A DNA stretch of 64,000 nt from Agriotes lineatus (taxonomy: Eukaryota > Arthropoda > Insecta > Coleoptera > Elateridae), in contig OW679203.1 of assembly GCA_940337035.1 (NCBI GenBank), positions 24,499,495 to 24,563,494 on the forward strand, read 5' to 3'. The notes under the pieces were generated by a model. That model made no database searches. It was not told the DNA's origin and worked only from the letters and a program-made list of their open reading frames with translations. This document shows, piece by piece, positions 11,896 through 24,989 of this stretch (position 1 is its first letter; each line of letters starts with the position of its first letter). The translations under genes and the position numbers were made by a program.

Positions 11896-13973
11896 TAGGG
11901 TGTCGGAAGATTCGGGCTTTCGGATCCATCGAGTCCGAGCCCGGGTCCGGGTATTTGATATTTTAGGTTCATTGTATATATATAAAATATCAAATAAACG
12001 GACCCGGACTCCGACTCGACTCGATATATATATATTTATTATATACATATATATTTTATTTTATCAATAATTCATTATTATTATGACAAACACATATTAT
12101 GATCATTAACCATTAATGATGAAAAGAATATGCAAAAGAGAATGATTTGTTTAAATTTTATTTCGAAGAACAAATAAGTAATGTACTCCTAATACAAATA
12201 AAAAATAAGAAATTGAAAGTGCACATTTAACTAATATAATATAGTAGTAAGTATATGTAATATAATGTATTTACAAGTAATGGGTACCTAATATTACAAG
12301 AAAAAATAAAAACGTTTTAAGTAAGATTTAAAAGTTACTTATTTTTTATAAAAAAAATAAATGTTACATTACGCAACTACACCCATGCATGCATTTATGC
12401 ATCCGTTTGCTGGACGCCCTGAGGGCGGGGCTCGTGGTCTAGACCTATATCAAATGTTCCATATATACTGATATGGTTCCGGCTCTTATTTTGTGTTACA
12501 TATTAGAAAAGTTTATGAAATTATATTTTTATCAATTTAAATTGCCCTGTTTATATTTTTGACTATTAATAGTTATTCTTTGTGCTAGCTCTTGAAAATC
12601 AAGGGTGGATTCCTTTTATTTAGATTGCTTATTCTGAAATTTGATGTTCTGACTTTAATTTTATTACAAGTCAAAAATAACTTCTGTCAAATGATATGTC
12701 AAATAAATTTGAAAATTCAATGACAAATACCAGATCGTTACATTGACTACATAACAATATCAAACAGTAAGTAATTCCTTAATAATGAATTCGCCTTGTT
12801 AATCTTTATTTTCTTTCAGTGCTTATCTAATATATAAAATCACTCACCTTTCACTCAAACTTATCAATGTCCCTGATGTTAACTAACTAGCTCTACTTCG
12901 CCAACGGCCACAACTGCTCCAGTCAACAAACACAGCGAAAGCCTCCAATGACACCCAATATGTCAAAACTGCCTAGAATCAGGAACAGAAGCTTCCTCAC
13001 AGCATGGACCCAAACAGACTCCAGTTGTAGTCACTCGTGTCCAACACCGCATCCAATACCACTCCTCCAAGTTGCTCCACTGACCAGCACCAAGAACCAA
13101 CGGTCTCTACTTCAGAAATCCCCTTTCGTACTAACAGCTCGATGCAATTCAAATCAATTGATATACAATGTCAAATGTAATTCTTCGATAAACTTAACTT
13201 AGTATTTTTCTCTCTTTATTCTCCTTTGTAGATTAGTCCTGCTTTTAGTTTACTTTTTCACCATATACTTGCTATCTTCCTCAATTTTATATCTCATCTT
13301 CTTAAATTAATTTCCATTCCTATTTCACCACGCAAATTTAGTCTTAATACCAACCCTTCTTAATTTCGAAACATTTTCTTTTAAAGTAGGGTTTATTTCA
13401 TACTTTTCAATTACACAAAATTAATTACAGCTTTACATTTTTCAAAATTTGTTATCTTAATAATGAAAACAAAGTCCTTAACGATATAATATTTTCTCCT
13501 TCCAACACACTGTATCTTTATTTTTGATTTCTACCTAATATGTGCAATAATCTATTTCGATTAAGTATTTATCATTACCCTCAAATTTCATATTTAGATA
13601 TTACATTATATGCTAATCCTTCTGCTTCTCAATTACCCATATTTTATTCAATTATAAACTTACATACTAGTTATTCATATTCCCAATTCCTATTCAAATT
13701 GATCCCAAAAATTTTCAACTATTGTAATTCCTTAATCCTATTTTAAATTGATTTTTAGACCCCTGCATTCAGATTATTACAATACATATAATATGCCATA
13801 ATGTGTTATTTATCACGTTTGTATTTTGAATTGCATAGAAAATGAATTATTAAACTTTTACAAAAACTTTAAATATAAGATGTTTAATGCACGTATCCTT
13901 TATGACTCGGGTCTCGCCGAGTCTTAGACCAGGTATCGGGTCCGGGTATTCCTAACTGGACCGAAAAACTCTG
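11896..13973. mobile_element. hAT-like nonautonomous DNA transposon
   Basis: Ends TAGGGTGTCGG and, on the other strand, CAGAGTTTTTCGG. Flanking 8-mers GTTACAAT (11888-11895) and ATTACAAT (13974-13981) match at 7 of 8 bases. An inner foldback at about 11931-12020 pairs GGGTCCGGGTATTTGATATTTT with its complement, and GGTCCGGGTATTC recurs near 13940. The 84-aa frame at 12948-13202 is not recognised. Confidence 0.55.
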
Positions 13974-14234
13974 ATTACAATACAATGACATACAATGTGT
14001 AATATTTATATCTGAATATACAAATTACCTGCATGTAAAACTCCTATGTTCAAAAGTAAAACAGTTATATCAAATACATTAATAGTTATGCAACCAATCT
14101 TACCTATTTTAATACGACATTTAAAACAATTGACTTACTTCTTAAAGTAAATTAAATAACTTCAAGAAAAACATTTGTATTGTTTGTTAGATAAGTTTAT
14201 TTAATAATAATGTACACAAAGCAGGAAAATTAGA

Positions 14235-15290
14235 GATTTTACATTGGTATTTAAAAAAAATAGCTTGAGAAAAGTGAGGGATTTATTTGCTGCTAAATAT
14301 CCCGAAAGACCAATTCCATCGATGGGAACAATCCATAATATTATTGAAAATTTTAAGGTAAATAGTTGTGTTGCAACTGAGCACAGCAAAAGAAATAAAA
14401 CGTGCCAACTGAAGAGATGAAGTTGAATATTTTGGCGTACGTAGAAGAAAACCCAATCACATCTCTTCGTAGTTTAGCTAACGAATTCGAAATCTTAACT
14501 ACATCGGTACATAAGACCTTAGAAGAATTTAAATACAAACAATACAAAATTTCTAATCACCAGCAACTTTTTGAAGAAGATAAAATCAGAATAACGGATT
14601 TTTGTGAAACACTATTTAATTTATTAAATGAAAATGAGGAAACTTTACGTGGAATAGTTTTTACAGACGAAGCTACTTTTTGTATAAATGGCTCTGCAAA
14701 TTCTCAAAATTATCGGTTTGTATCCATTCCATTACCTACCCATTTAGATATCCTACTTACTAACCCTATTTCCTTTTATTCCTGTAACTACTGGTCATGC
14801 ACAAATGACCATGTACAAAACTTAACCCACACACAGTATAATGCAAAGCTTAATATATGAGGGAAATCTCAATAAAACAAAATTTTTAGAATTGCTTCGA
14901 GAACGTATTATACCACAAATCCAAAGACTAAATATTAATAATGCGATTTTTCAAATGGATGGAGCACCCACCCCATGCTATCACATGGGTTGCATGATTC
15001 CTTGACGCAACATTTCCAATTCGTTGGATTGCGAGATATGGTGTAATACGTTGGCCACCTCGGTCAGCCGATTCATCCCCAAATGACTTTTTTCTATGAG
15101 GTTATCTGAAATCTAAAATTTACACTAACGTTGTTATACACAATATGGAAGAATTGAAACAGAGAATACTCACAGCCTGTAATGAAATCAATCCCATTTT
15201 TTTCAAGAAATACTGTAGATCCCTTTAGAGATCGTGTGGCTTATTGTTTAAAACAAAGAGGAGAGCCTTTTGAACATCTCCTGTAAATTG
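14235..15290 (+). pseudogene. Tc1/mariner-superfamily transposase, broken
   Basis: Conceptual pieces across several frames read LRKVRDLFAAKYPERPIPS (helix-turn-helix part), then 14402-14860 with ANEFEILTTSVHKTLEEFK and TDEATFCINGSANSQNYRF, then QMDGAP and WPPRSADSSPNDFFL. The D in TDEATF, the D in QMDGAP and the SPNDFF block are the expected catalytic region. At least three frame changes and stops separate the pieces. I could not fix the terminal repeats. Confidence 0.7.
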
Positions 15291-15299
15291 CTTTTGTCC

Positions 15300-16295
15300 A
15301 GGTTCACGATTGTTATTCATATTCATTACTATTTTGATGTGTTTGTAAAATCAAGTTTTTCCCTATTAGCATGTAAGAAATAAAATATTATTATTAACAC
15401 TTATGCATTTTCATTAATAAGATACCTAATTTTTATTAGTGTGGAATACACAACCACTTCACACAAGTGCACAATTCACAACAAATAAGCAGAACTGTAT
15501 TACACAAATACAGTTTATCAAATAACACCCTTTTCTAATCCTACATTAAGATGAAGGTCACTTCTGTACTTTGCAGAACATACAAAGCTGTGATTTACGC
15601 AATTTAGTTTTCGGTCGTAGTGTTAACATTATGTTGTCGTGTAAGATTGGTTGCATAACTTGTCAATGTGTTTGATATGTCTTTTTTACTTTTGACTACA
15701 GGAGTTTTACATGCAGGTAATTTGTATGTTCAGAGATAAAAATTACGCACTGTATATAAACGATATGAATTTTCTAACTGTTGGGGTAGTAAATTCTGCC
15801 CTTAATCTACTGTATTTGATAATGTCGTTTCACCTGTTTCTGGACAGTACGATATGTAACCTTTGGGAAACGTTTGATTACAATACAATTGCAAGCATTG
15901 GTGTTACCACTTCTTAAGTACAGTGGTTGTGGATTCTTTCATTCTTTCCTAAATTTTGCAAAGTCCTGTAGACTACGATTTAGAGGGTCGCGGCGTCGTT
16001 ATCTCTTTTACTGCATCCACACTGCAGATGTATTAGTCACTCCACTAGGAAAGTGTAGGAGTTAAGACCCCACAGTCCAATAACGGATTGGCGAATCCGG
16101 ACTAGATTTTAATGGTTTTTGAAGTCACTGGACAACGAACCTAGTTTTCTTTAATTAGAACCAGTTCACTATTTAGAAAATCTAGCGACGAAAAATTATA
16201 TATAATTATTGATTGCACAAGGTTACTAACCCGTAAGATTAAGCCGAAAAATGTTTAGAAAGTGGAATTTTGCTCATACTTGACATTTGATACAA
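15300..16295. other. Unclassified noncoding DNA
   Basis: Short chance frames only (15711-15917, 15874-16065). I recognise neither a protein nor a repeat boundary. Confidence 0.4.
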
Positions 16296-16299
16296 GTTA

Positions 16300-16725
16300 T
16301 TAATTATAATCGGGATTGTTGGATATCGGTCGCGCTCCACCCGTACTCCTACGATCATTCGCGCGATTTCCCGAAGATCGCGCTGCTATTCTATGTCCGT
16401 CGCTGCCAACAAGCGCCTCTCGGATAGATCTCCGTGTTGTATCTCTAGCGGGCATTCAAACAGTGTGTTTCGCCGTATTGGATCCGTCGCCACAGTCGCA
16501 TGCGTCGTCGTCAGTTTTCCGATTCACACCAGATTGGAGCAAACGCTCCTGTCGTTAGTTACGATCCGCCCCATGTGTCGGTCCATCCGCTCGATAAAAT
16601 TTGCTCCTGATCTCAAGCTCTCTCAGGTAGTCGTTCGAGCGTTGTCGCCTTTCACCTTGCGTCTCGTCGAGTCATCATCGTGTTTTCTGCTTCTACAGGC
16701 TTTTGAGTACAAAAAAATGTAGATA
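16300..16725 (-). pseudogene. Non-LTR retrotransposon C-terminal fragment (R1/jockey-like zinc knuckle)
   Basis: On the minus strand a frame reads DDDACDCGDGSNTAKHT and, after a one-base shift, LFECP, i.e. the C-x-C ... H ... C motif at the end of R1/jockey-type ORF2 proteins. GC content is higher than around it. The two open frames on the plus strand here are shadows. Confidence 0.5.
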
Positions 16726-18290
16726 CTGTAAATTAACTACATTAGATACTTAACTTTGTATTGATAAATCTGTGCATGTCTTGCAGCGTTGTTCTCATTT
16801 CAAGCAAAAGGTCAATTTGATACAGTCTGTTGCGTTGCCTATTATATGTTTACTCCTTATTGCCTATTATATAAAGCTTTCGCAAATATTTCTTCGGGAT
16901 ACACATTGAAACTGGTCGATGGTAATAAGGAGGGGATAAAAAAGTGAGAGCTTGTTGTGTTAGAACAATTTTGCGAAGCTAGTACATGCCGCATTTTTAG
17001 CCCAAATATTAGTTTTTTCTCGATTCATTTAAGCTAAATTCGTAGTTTAGTGGTGTAATCAAACCTTTACTCTGTCCGATATTTTCTTCCGCTCGCTGAA
17101 ATATTAACGCTTCGCAGTGTTTTTAGAACCTTCAATTTAATTCTCCATACGCTTGTTTAACAAAGCAAGTTTTGCTCTGCCCTCGCATGCTGCATGGGTG
17201 ATGTCATCTGCTTTTATCGCGTTTTAATGAGTTCCTGGTTTCTTTGTAAGCGAAATTTAGTTGTATCAGTTTGAAATCTTCCGAGCGTTTCCAATAGTTT
17301 CCTGTCGTTTCCGTCTTTTCGAGGCATCGTTGAGATGTGACACGCAGATAGAATTGGACCCCAATATGTAACGTCTGGATTCCTCAAACTCAAGGTATAT
17401 GTTAGACCATAGATTTACAGTGAAGTGTTTTCCCGTCACGCTATGCTCTTATTGTTTAAAGTGTAAGATGTCAAACAGACACTACCGTTTTAAAGTAAAT
17501 TCTTAATCTTACCGTCAAATTTTATTGTTGATATGTTCTTTTGCACCGTAAAGTCAAGTAACTATTGTCCTTGCGTCACTATTTGAGTGATTTGTTGATA
17601 TATTTTGTTTATGTAAAGTAGTTCTTTTGTACCAAATTGAGAGTTAATACTGTTTTGAATGTAGCTTGTAAATTGTTATCGTGTTTGTCATTTGTGTGTA
17701 GTTTAAACGTCACCATTTAACCTAACTAACCCACTTCGTCCATTATTTTTAACAGTAACAAGTAAACATTTTCATGTTTATTGTTATACATATTTTTTAG
17801 TATTTTAATAGACTCTATTGTTAGTTATCTACGGTGTTCATTGGCGTTTGCATGCCTTTTTGTATTTTGTTTTAATGTACAGGAACCCAAATCATGTAAG
17901 TAGGTGTAATGAAGGGTAGGTTCAACTCAGCTGTGCGGCCGCTACCTCTAGCTGTGCTAAGGTAGAAGTAGAAAGGTGAATCGCCTGCTTCTACATTCAG
18001 AGTGCATACACCTGTGTTGTTGATTTTGTTGTCCCGATCTAGTCCGAATGTGGTGGCGCATCATTTATTGAACATCATGTACCTCGTTACCGCAGTACAG
18101 CCCTAACTCAAAGGTCGTAAAGAACCTGCCCTCTCGACTGAGTTCTTCTAGCTGGAATAACCTTCTATTACCGCCATCGTAATAGAGTTATGGCCACGTA
18201 TTCTAGGTAGATTTCCCGTTTATGTCGTAAAGCAGTGTTTGTGCGGCAACAGTTGTTACGAGTAATAACACTAATCTACGATGACTGATT
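16725..18290. other. Unclassified noncoding DNA
   Basis: AT-rich, without a coding frame or a repeat that I can match inside the window. Confidence 0.4.
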
Positions 18291-18296
18291 AAGTTT

Positions 18297-19195
18297 TTGT
18301 TGCCATTGGAAGTTAGTGTTGCCCGTATCAGAAATCGGAATCGAAACAGAAGAGACAGGACCGGAAATTTTAAGAAGGGAAGTCGAGTATGCTATAAAAA
18401 TGCAAAAAAGGGGAAGGCTGTAGGACCAGACGAGGTTCCAGTTGAATTTTTAAAACTTATAGATAATGACACGATTGGCCTAATGGTACACCTTTTACAC
18501 ATACAATCTATAGAACAGGTGTTATTCCGACAAAGTGGCTCTTATCAACGTTTGTTACACTCTCAAAAAGAACAACGCGCAATAGTGGTCTGAATATAGG
18601 ACCATAGCATTAATGAGTCATACTTTGACAGTATTTCTAAAAATCATTCACAAAAGAATATTCAGAAAACTTGCAGAAGATATAAGGGCCACGCAACTAG
18701 AATTTAGAAATGGACTAGGAACAAGGGAGGCTCTGTTTGGTGTAGGAGTACTAATGCAAAGGTGTTTAGATGTAAACCAAGTTCTGTAAGCTTCGTCGAC
18801 TTTGTGAAGGCGTTTGATATCGTTCGTCATGAAAAGCTATACGAAATTCTTAAAAGTAAAAGCATCGATGGTCGAGATATTAATATGACAACAATTCTGT
18901 ACTGGCACCAAGTAGCAACGGTTAAGGTCGAAGATGAATTAACGAAAGAAATAAAAAATTTTCGAGGTCTTCGCCAAGGTTGTGTTCTTTCTCCACTCCT
19001 ATTCAGTATATATAGCAAAGCCATTTGTCAGGCAGCATTATCATATAAACGGAGAAACCATCAATAATAGGTATATGTTATGCTGACGATACACTTCTAG
19101 TGGCAGATAATTTAAATGATTTATAGCATCTACTTGAAAACATAAATACCCACAGCAGTACGGTCTCAGTCTAAATCTAAAAAAGACGAAATTAA
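18297..19195 (+). pseudogene. LINE reverse transcriptase, 5' piece
   Basis: Reads KKGKAVGPDEVPVEFLK (RT motif 0/1), then with a frame change KLAEDIRATQLEFRNGLGTR, then VDFVKAFDIVRHEKL (motif A), GLRQGCVLSPLLFSIY (motif B) and CYADDTLLVAD (motif C) up to the hAT insertion. Multiple stops and frame changes. Similar ORFs in insects are often labelled craniofacial development protein 2-like; I do not assign a clade. Confidence 0.75.
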
Positions 19196-20162
19196 TAGTG
19201 ATGGGCTTATTCGAATGAAAAATAACCGGTTATCCGGTTATTGAAATAACCTCTGTAATTCGGTTTTCGTTCCAAGTATTTGAATGAAAAATAACCATGA
19301 TACGTACTACGTGCCGTATCTCAGCTACCGTCATCCATAACCATAAGCAAGGCAGATTGTACTGATTAACCCAAGTGAGGCTCGCGGCTGCTTGTTGATT
19401 TTATTAACACATTTGAGACTCCCAGTCAACCAGTTAAATTTATGGGGCCGTTCCTATTAAAGATCACGCTCTGCTGAGTATGAGATTTGCCGAAGCTGTG
19501 TTGGTATTAATTTATAACGGCCTAAATTTTTGCTTCGAAACGCGGTTGATTATGCCTAATACGGGATAAACAGAAATCGAAACAAGTTTTTCCAATATCG
19601 TAACAGATTTATATTTAATTTTTAATAACGGAGCAGTCGATTCCCATCCGTCGTCATATGATATGAACGTGGGACAAGAAGTGGATTTCGATGTTTAAAA
19701 TTTTAAGTGTGCGTCCTTAGAACCGCGGAAAGCTGAACGTAGATAAATTACGGATTCTAAAATATACCGGTATGATGTGCATGCGAAAAGGGAAGGGTGA
19801 CTACTAGAAAATTTTAGGAACTAAAAGTAGATTCAATAGATACTTTGTATTCGCATATTTATAATTTCTTTATGATTAGTATTGATATAAGTAGCTATTC
19901 TCAATGGTTTAAACTCCTTAGAAATAAAAAAAAATCATTTATACAATTATTATAATTAACGATTAACTGAGTTCCTCTGCTATCTGCAAGTTACGATGCC
20001 GATACAGATGACGGCGAACTGGCAACCGGCAAACCGGCGAAATCGAAACGAATCGAGAGCCAAAATTTATTCGAATGATTATTCAAATAATCATTCGGTT
20101 ATTAATATCATTCGAATGCCAATAATTCGGTTATGAAAATTGTCCGGTTATGCCCATCACTA
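19196..20162. mobile_element. Nonautonomous hAT element inside the LINE
   Basis: Perfect terminal inverted repeats TAGTGATGGGC and GCCCATCACTA, and a perfect 8-bp duplication GAAATTAA (19188-19195 and 20163-20170). Length 967 bp. The subterminal parts are rich in ATTCGAATGA and CCGGTTAT motifs. No transposase frame. Confidence 0.88.
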
Positions 20163-20170
20163 GAAATTAA

Positions 20171-20845
20171 TGGTGGTATCAAAAAAGCAAAACAATGACG
20201 CCAATTTAACAATTTCTAACATACAAATTGAAAGACTCACATACAAATATCTAGTGGCATGGATTACCGAAACCAAAGAACAAAACAAAAAATTAAAACA
20301 AGAATTGAAATAGCGAAACAAGCTTTTATTAAAATGAAAAGGTTCTTAGGCTGCCGAGATATTAGCTTAACTCTTAGAATGCGTATGTTACGATGCTATG
20401 GTTTCTCCACCTTGTTATATGGCGTGGAAGCATAGAATTGGAAACAGACTAATATTAAAAACACATTAGCTTTCGAAATGTGGTGCTACAGGAGACTGTG
20501 GAAAATTGCATGGACAGAAAGAGTGGCTAATAAAGAAGTACTACTGAAAATGGGAATAGAATGTGAAATAATAAAAACTATTAAGAAGAGAAAGTTAGAA
20601 TACCTAGGCCATATTATGAGGGGAGAAAAATATTTTTTGTTGAGGCTGATAATGGAAGGGAAGATTAGAGGAACGAGAAGCATAGGTCGAAGAAGAATTT
20701 CCTGGTTGGGCTGTACTTCAAACGAGATATTTAGAGATGCTGCCAATAAAGTAAAAATAGCCGTGACAACCTCCGATAGGAGAGGAAGAAGAAGAAGAAT
20801 TTCCCGTGAGGATGTAGAAAATCCAATACAGTAAGCTGGAATGCA
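20171..20845 (+). pseudogene. LINE reverse transcriptase, 3' piece after the hAT
   Basis: Continues the interrupted LINE. The 118-aa frame at 20478-20834 holds the C-terminal region (MWCYRRLWKIAWTERV, KRKLEYLGHIMRGEKYFLLR, GRRRISWLGC) typical of this insect LINE group. Stops occur upstream of it. Confidence 0.7.
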
Positions 20846-21090
20846 AAGTTGGCAAGGTACGAGTAGTAGTCATATTTTATGTTTTATTAGTTAAATTTGT
20901 ACATTGTGGACCCGAACTAAAATTGCTGTATTAATGACATGTGTTGGTGGCTTGTGAACCGTTAGATGATTTGGTGCATAATTTGAACTCCTTAAACTTC
21001 TTGAAGTAGCATCTCACTGTCTTCCACTAGTGATATGTGAAGCCACACAAATAGAAGCTATCTAGAGATATTTTAGAAGCACCAATGTAC

Positions 21091-22418
21091 TATACAGAGT
21101 GATTTATAACGGGCAGACCAAACTTCAACAGTTTGTTGCGGGTGTCATATTGAATAAAAATTTTAACATAGGTCGTATTCCATTTAATTACACAACTACA
21201 AAAGATCAAAGTTCTATTAAGAGACGGGTAAAGGTAAAACCGCTCAAAGTAGCCAATGTTTCAAGCGTCATATCTACTACGTATGTGGGCCAATCATATA
21301 ATTTTTTTTTTGTATGATAGCCTGTAGTTTTATCTGTCAAATGTTTTTCTCAAAAACGAAACATAAATTTCAAATTCTGTTTACGACTTCTTAATATCTA
21401 GCGAATGAAATAATTTCATAAAAATCGTAGAAAGGGAACTTGACTTTTTTAAACTTATTTTTGTCATTTTTCAGGATATTATTTCATTTTTATGGCATAC
21501 ACTAGAACTGGACAAGCCACTTGGGAGAAAAACACTTTGGAGATAAATTGCAATGTGTAAAATGTTTGTTTTCTACGACCACCATTAAAAGTAGGCCTTT
21601 TAGCGCTAGCTTGTTTTACTAAAAGTGACGTTTTATAATTTAGCGTGTTTAAAATGAGATCAGCTGTTTACTTTTAGCACATGTGTTATAAAGTGAAGTG
21701 AGGTTATAAATCTACAATTTCGAACTGGAAGTGAGGTTGTCAAGTTATTCTAGTTACTTCTTGCGTTAGAGCTAAAGTGTTTTTTAAATAATTAAAGCGT
21801 TATGTAATGAATAAAGTCAGATGTGTACTATTATACTTACCTTTCATAACTGACTTTGACAGTACTGGCTCCACAAACATTCACCTGCGCGTCAAGGGCG
21901 TCTCTTAATTATGACATAAATTAGAACTGTCATAAATGCAAACCTTTGTTAAATCGACATTTATGGATTAATAACAGAAAATTTAAGGTCGTAGAAAAAA
22001 TATTGTATGCAAAGTCGTGCTAAAAGTGTTATTGCACTCGACCTGTTATGAAACTCAGCCTTCGGCTTCGTTTCATAATTTTCATGTCTCGTGCATAAAC
22101 ATCAACTTTTAGTACTTGTTACATAAATAGCTATTTAATGATATTCCTACCAATAAATTGCCATATCGTTTGACAGATAGAAATACAAGTTATCATACAA
22201 AAAATTGATATGATTGGCCCACATATGTAGTAGATATGATGCTTGAAACATTGGCTACTTTGAGCGGTTTTACCTTGACCCGCTTTTTAATAAAACCTTG
22301 AGCTCTTTTAGTTAGGTAACTAAACGGAATACGACCTATGTTCGTATAACATTTTACTCAAAATGACCTCCCCAACATACTGTTGAGACCAAACTTCTGT
22401 TATAAATCACCCTGTATA
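21091..22418. mobile_element. Long-TIR DNA element (TA site) with nested repeat C
   Basis: Ends TATACAGAGTGATTTATAAC and GTTATAAATCACCCTGTATA. The arms continue to about 21340 and 22165 (for instance AGTAGCCAATGTTTCAAGC mirrors GCTTGAAACATTGGCTACT). The centre contains repeat C at 21577-22138. The 72-aa frame 21099-21317 lies in one arm and is not a gene. Confidence 0.7.
21577..22138. repeat. Repeat C, copy nested in long-TIR element
   Basis: About 560 bp, closely matched by 26602-27167. Both copies end with an imperfect hairpin built from GTTATGAAACTCAGCC and GGCTTCGTTTCATAA, then CTCGTGCATAAAC and ATAAATAGCTATTTA. No coding capacity. Confidence 0.7.
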
Positions 22419-22419
22419 G

Positions 22420-24770
22420 TGAGATGATCTATGGGTATATGGATGTATTTTATCTATTTAAATTTTGTTTGCTGTAAAAATTATTTTCCACATATCCTTC
22501 CTCAAATATTTACTCTCTTAAACGTCAGTTGACTTAACCGCTAAATTTAAATATAGAAGACGTTTTGCTTTATTAAATTTGCAAAATTAAATACTTATTT
22601 TTGTACCAGCCCTGTAATTCTTTTTAAACAAGAGAACTCTCATTTAGGTTGGAACATGCCTTTGTATGATTGAAATAAATTTCTAACGACTTCTGCTCAA
22701 ACTCAAATTGTGGGGTAATTTATTTGATAAGAATTATCAGTTAGCAATGTAGTTAATTCTGAATTCGATAGCACTTGTGGATATCATTATTAGCTTCCCT
22801 CATGAATTAATTACATAAGTTATACGAGTTAATTCATTTCTCATTAATCTCGCCTTTCAGACGATTTTTTAATCCGGTCTACGACATACGTACAATATTG
22901 TTTAAATCTTTTATGAGGCTTTCGGCTACTTTGAAGGACTCGTAACAGCTAATGGGTGAACTCCTTTAAGTTCACAGGATTTTACCACTTATCAGCACCA
23001 AGTCGAGTATGCTGGCACTCCCGAACGGGTAAATGTCAAATGACAAAATTTTAATCAGTTTATATCAGTTTAATTGCCAACCATTTGACAAGTTATGCTC
23101 TTATGTTTTTTGGAACATTGCAAACATGCATGTATTTTCTCTTGCTTTAAAAAATACACTCTTTTTACTGTAACATAACGAATTTTCTTACGCAACCAGC
23201 CTACGTACCACGATTTTTTTAACAACTGCATAAAATTGGCGTTTTAGAATATAAATTTGACATTATAAAAATATAAATAAACTCGTTACACAACATAAAC
23301 CTACATTTTCATTAGAACTAATATTACAATTTTAAATTATTTGTTTAAATTTTTCATATTATTATGATACACATAGGTCACTTATTAAATAAAAATTAAA
23401 AGAAATAAATTTGGTAGATTAATACAATCAAATTTAGAAAATTTTGAATAAGATTGTTGGTTAAGTTGAATTGAGTAATAGAAATTAAATTTGAGACAAA
23501 TTGGAATTTATTTTAAAAGTTATAGCAATTTAGTATTCAGTAGTGGTGGTGGAAGTATAGATCAGATTATTTAATTTTAAAAGTGTGCAGTAATAATTGT
23601 AACTATATAGAGAGTAATTTTGTTTAAAGGCGGTAGAAATAATAAACTGAAATTATGTAAACACATTTTTGAAAAATCCATTTAGAAGTAATAAAAACTA
23701 GAAATTGTGCCTTTATTTGTGTGAATAATTTAGTCTTATACAAATATAAAGGGTATTAACAAATTTACGAGGTGAAAATAAGTGAAAATATAATTTGGAG
23801 TTGATACAAGCAGACAATCATTGAAGAGATTATGGAATACAGTTTAATTAGTTACAAGTAAGAAGATAATAATATTTGAGTAGATTTGGATTGTTTGGCA
23901 CATGCAAGGAGTGTATGGTGTTCATAACTGGAGTTGGAGATTCTACGGAGGACTGGTCAATCGTTTTGCTGGGGTTGATGACGTGACTGGTTGATTTGGA
24001 TTATTCTGTTTGGCTTGGTTACTACAAGGTAGGAGCTGAGGACAATGGAAAATTAGTTTGGGTACCATCTGTTAGAGGGAACTTACCAGGAAGCTGTTAG
24101 ATTGACGGTCAAGTACAGGAGTGTAAGGAGCGAGACTGTATCTGCAGGAACTCAGGGTTTTGACGTGTTGGAGGTGTTTGCGTGGTTGGAGGAGCATCGA
24201 GGTTGTGCTGTCAATGAGCTTAGCTGTGAACGTCAGGAGCAGTAGTGTTTAATGTAAATAGCAGTGAAATAAGAGGAAACGAGGTTGGTTTAAATTAGTT
24301 CTATAAAAGAATATTGAATAAGAAAAACAATTAAATGAGTGAAATAAAAATAATACAGTACTTACTTTGGTGATTTGAGTCATTCATTTGTGAATAGAAA
24401 CAATGTTTGTCAATTTTGATTTGATTATTGTTTGATAGTTGTTTAAAGTCAAATTGACATTTAGTAGCAGTCATTAATTAAAAATCCATATAAAATTAGA
24501 ATATATATCGGTTTTATGCAGCTCAATGCTTCTTTTTCGTTCTTAATTGCCACGTATCTCTGTCCAGCACATCATCTTCCTCTAAACCCCTGGAATTGGA
24601 ATTTTTCATTTATACTACCTAAATAATAATCTAAGCACCGCAACTGTAGCTTTTGTAGATTCGGAAGTACCAATTCAAACATGTTCTTCTAACGGTCACT
24701 ACCGTTTTGTCATTTTTTTACATCTAGCTGCTCTCCTGGTTAATCAGCTGCTTAGATTCCTAAAAGTGCT
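22420..24770. other. AT-rich noncoding DNA upstream of the PLE remnant
   Basis: No open frame. 23880-24250 is GC-richer and looks like the leader or terminal part of a retroelement, but I cannot identify it. Confidence 0.35.
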
Positions 24771-24985
24771 TATTTACATCTCCCTACAGGTCCCCTTTCT
24801 ATTTACTTTAGTCATAACCTCTGCATCTGAAACCTGCTGATCTTGATTAATGTTCTTTTTATTTCAGATTCTACAAATGTACATCTGCTTGTACATACCT
24901 TGATTTGTCATCGAACTACCTACAGTAAAATATAGTGGCTGTCGGTGAGCGTATTTTACAATATTTCCGCATATTTATAACCAAA
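24740..24985. repeat. Repeat D, copy 1
   Basis: Matches 47390-47640 and 56405-56590 (+60776-60940): shared TTTCTATTTACTTTAGTCAT, GTACATACCTTG, and GGTGAGCGTATTTTACAATA with the third copy. Noncoding, not classified. Confidence 0.55.
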
Positions 24986-24989
24986 ATTA

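Noticed and set aside
16316..16722. Two overlapping plus-strand frames of 80 and 109 aa
   Set aside because: Shadows of a LINE zinc-knuckle fragment on the minus strand.
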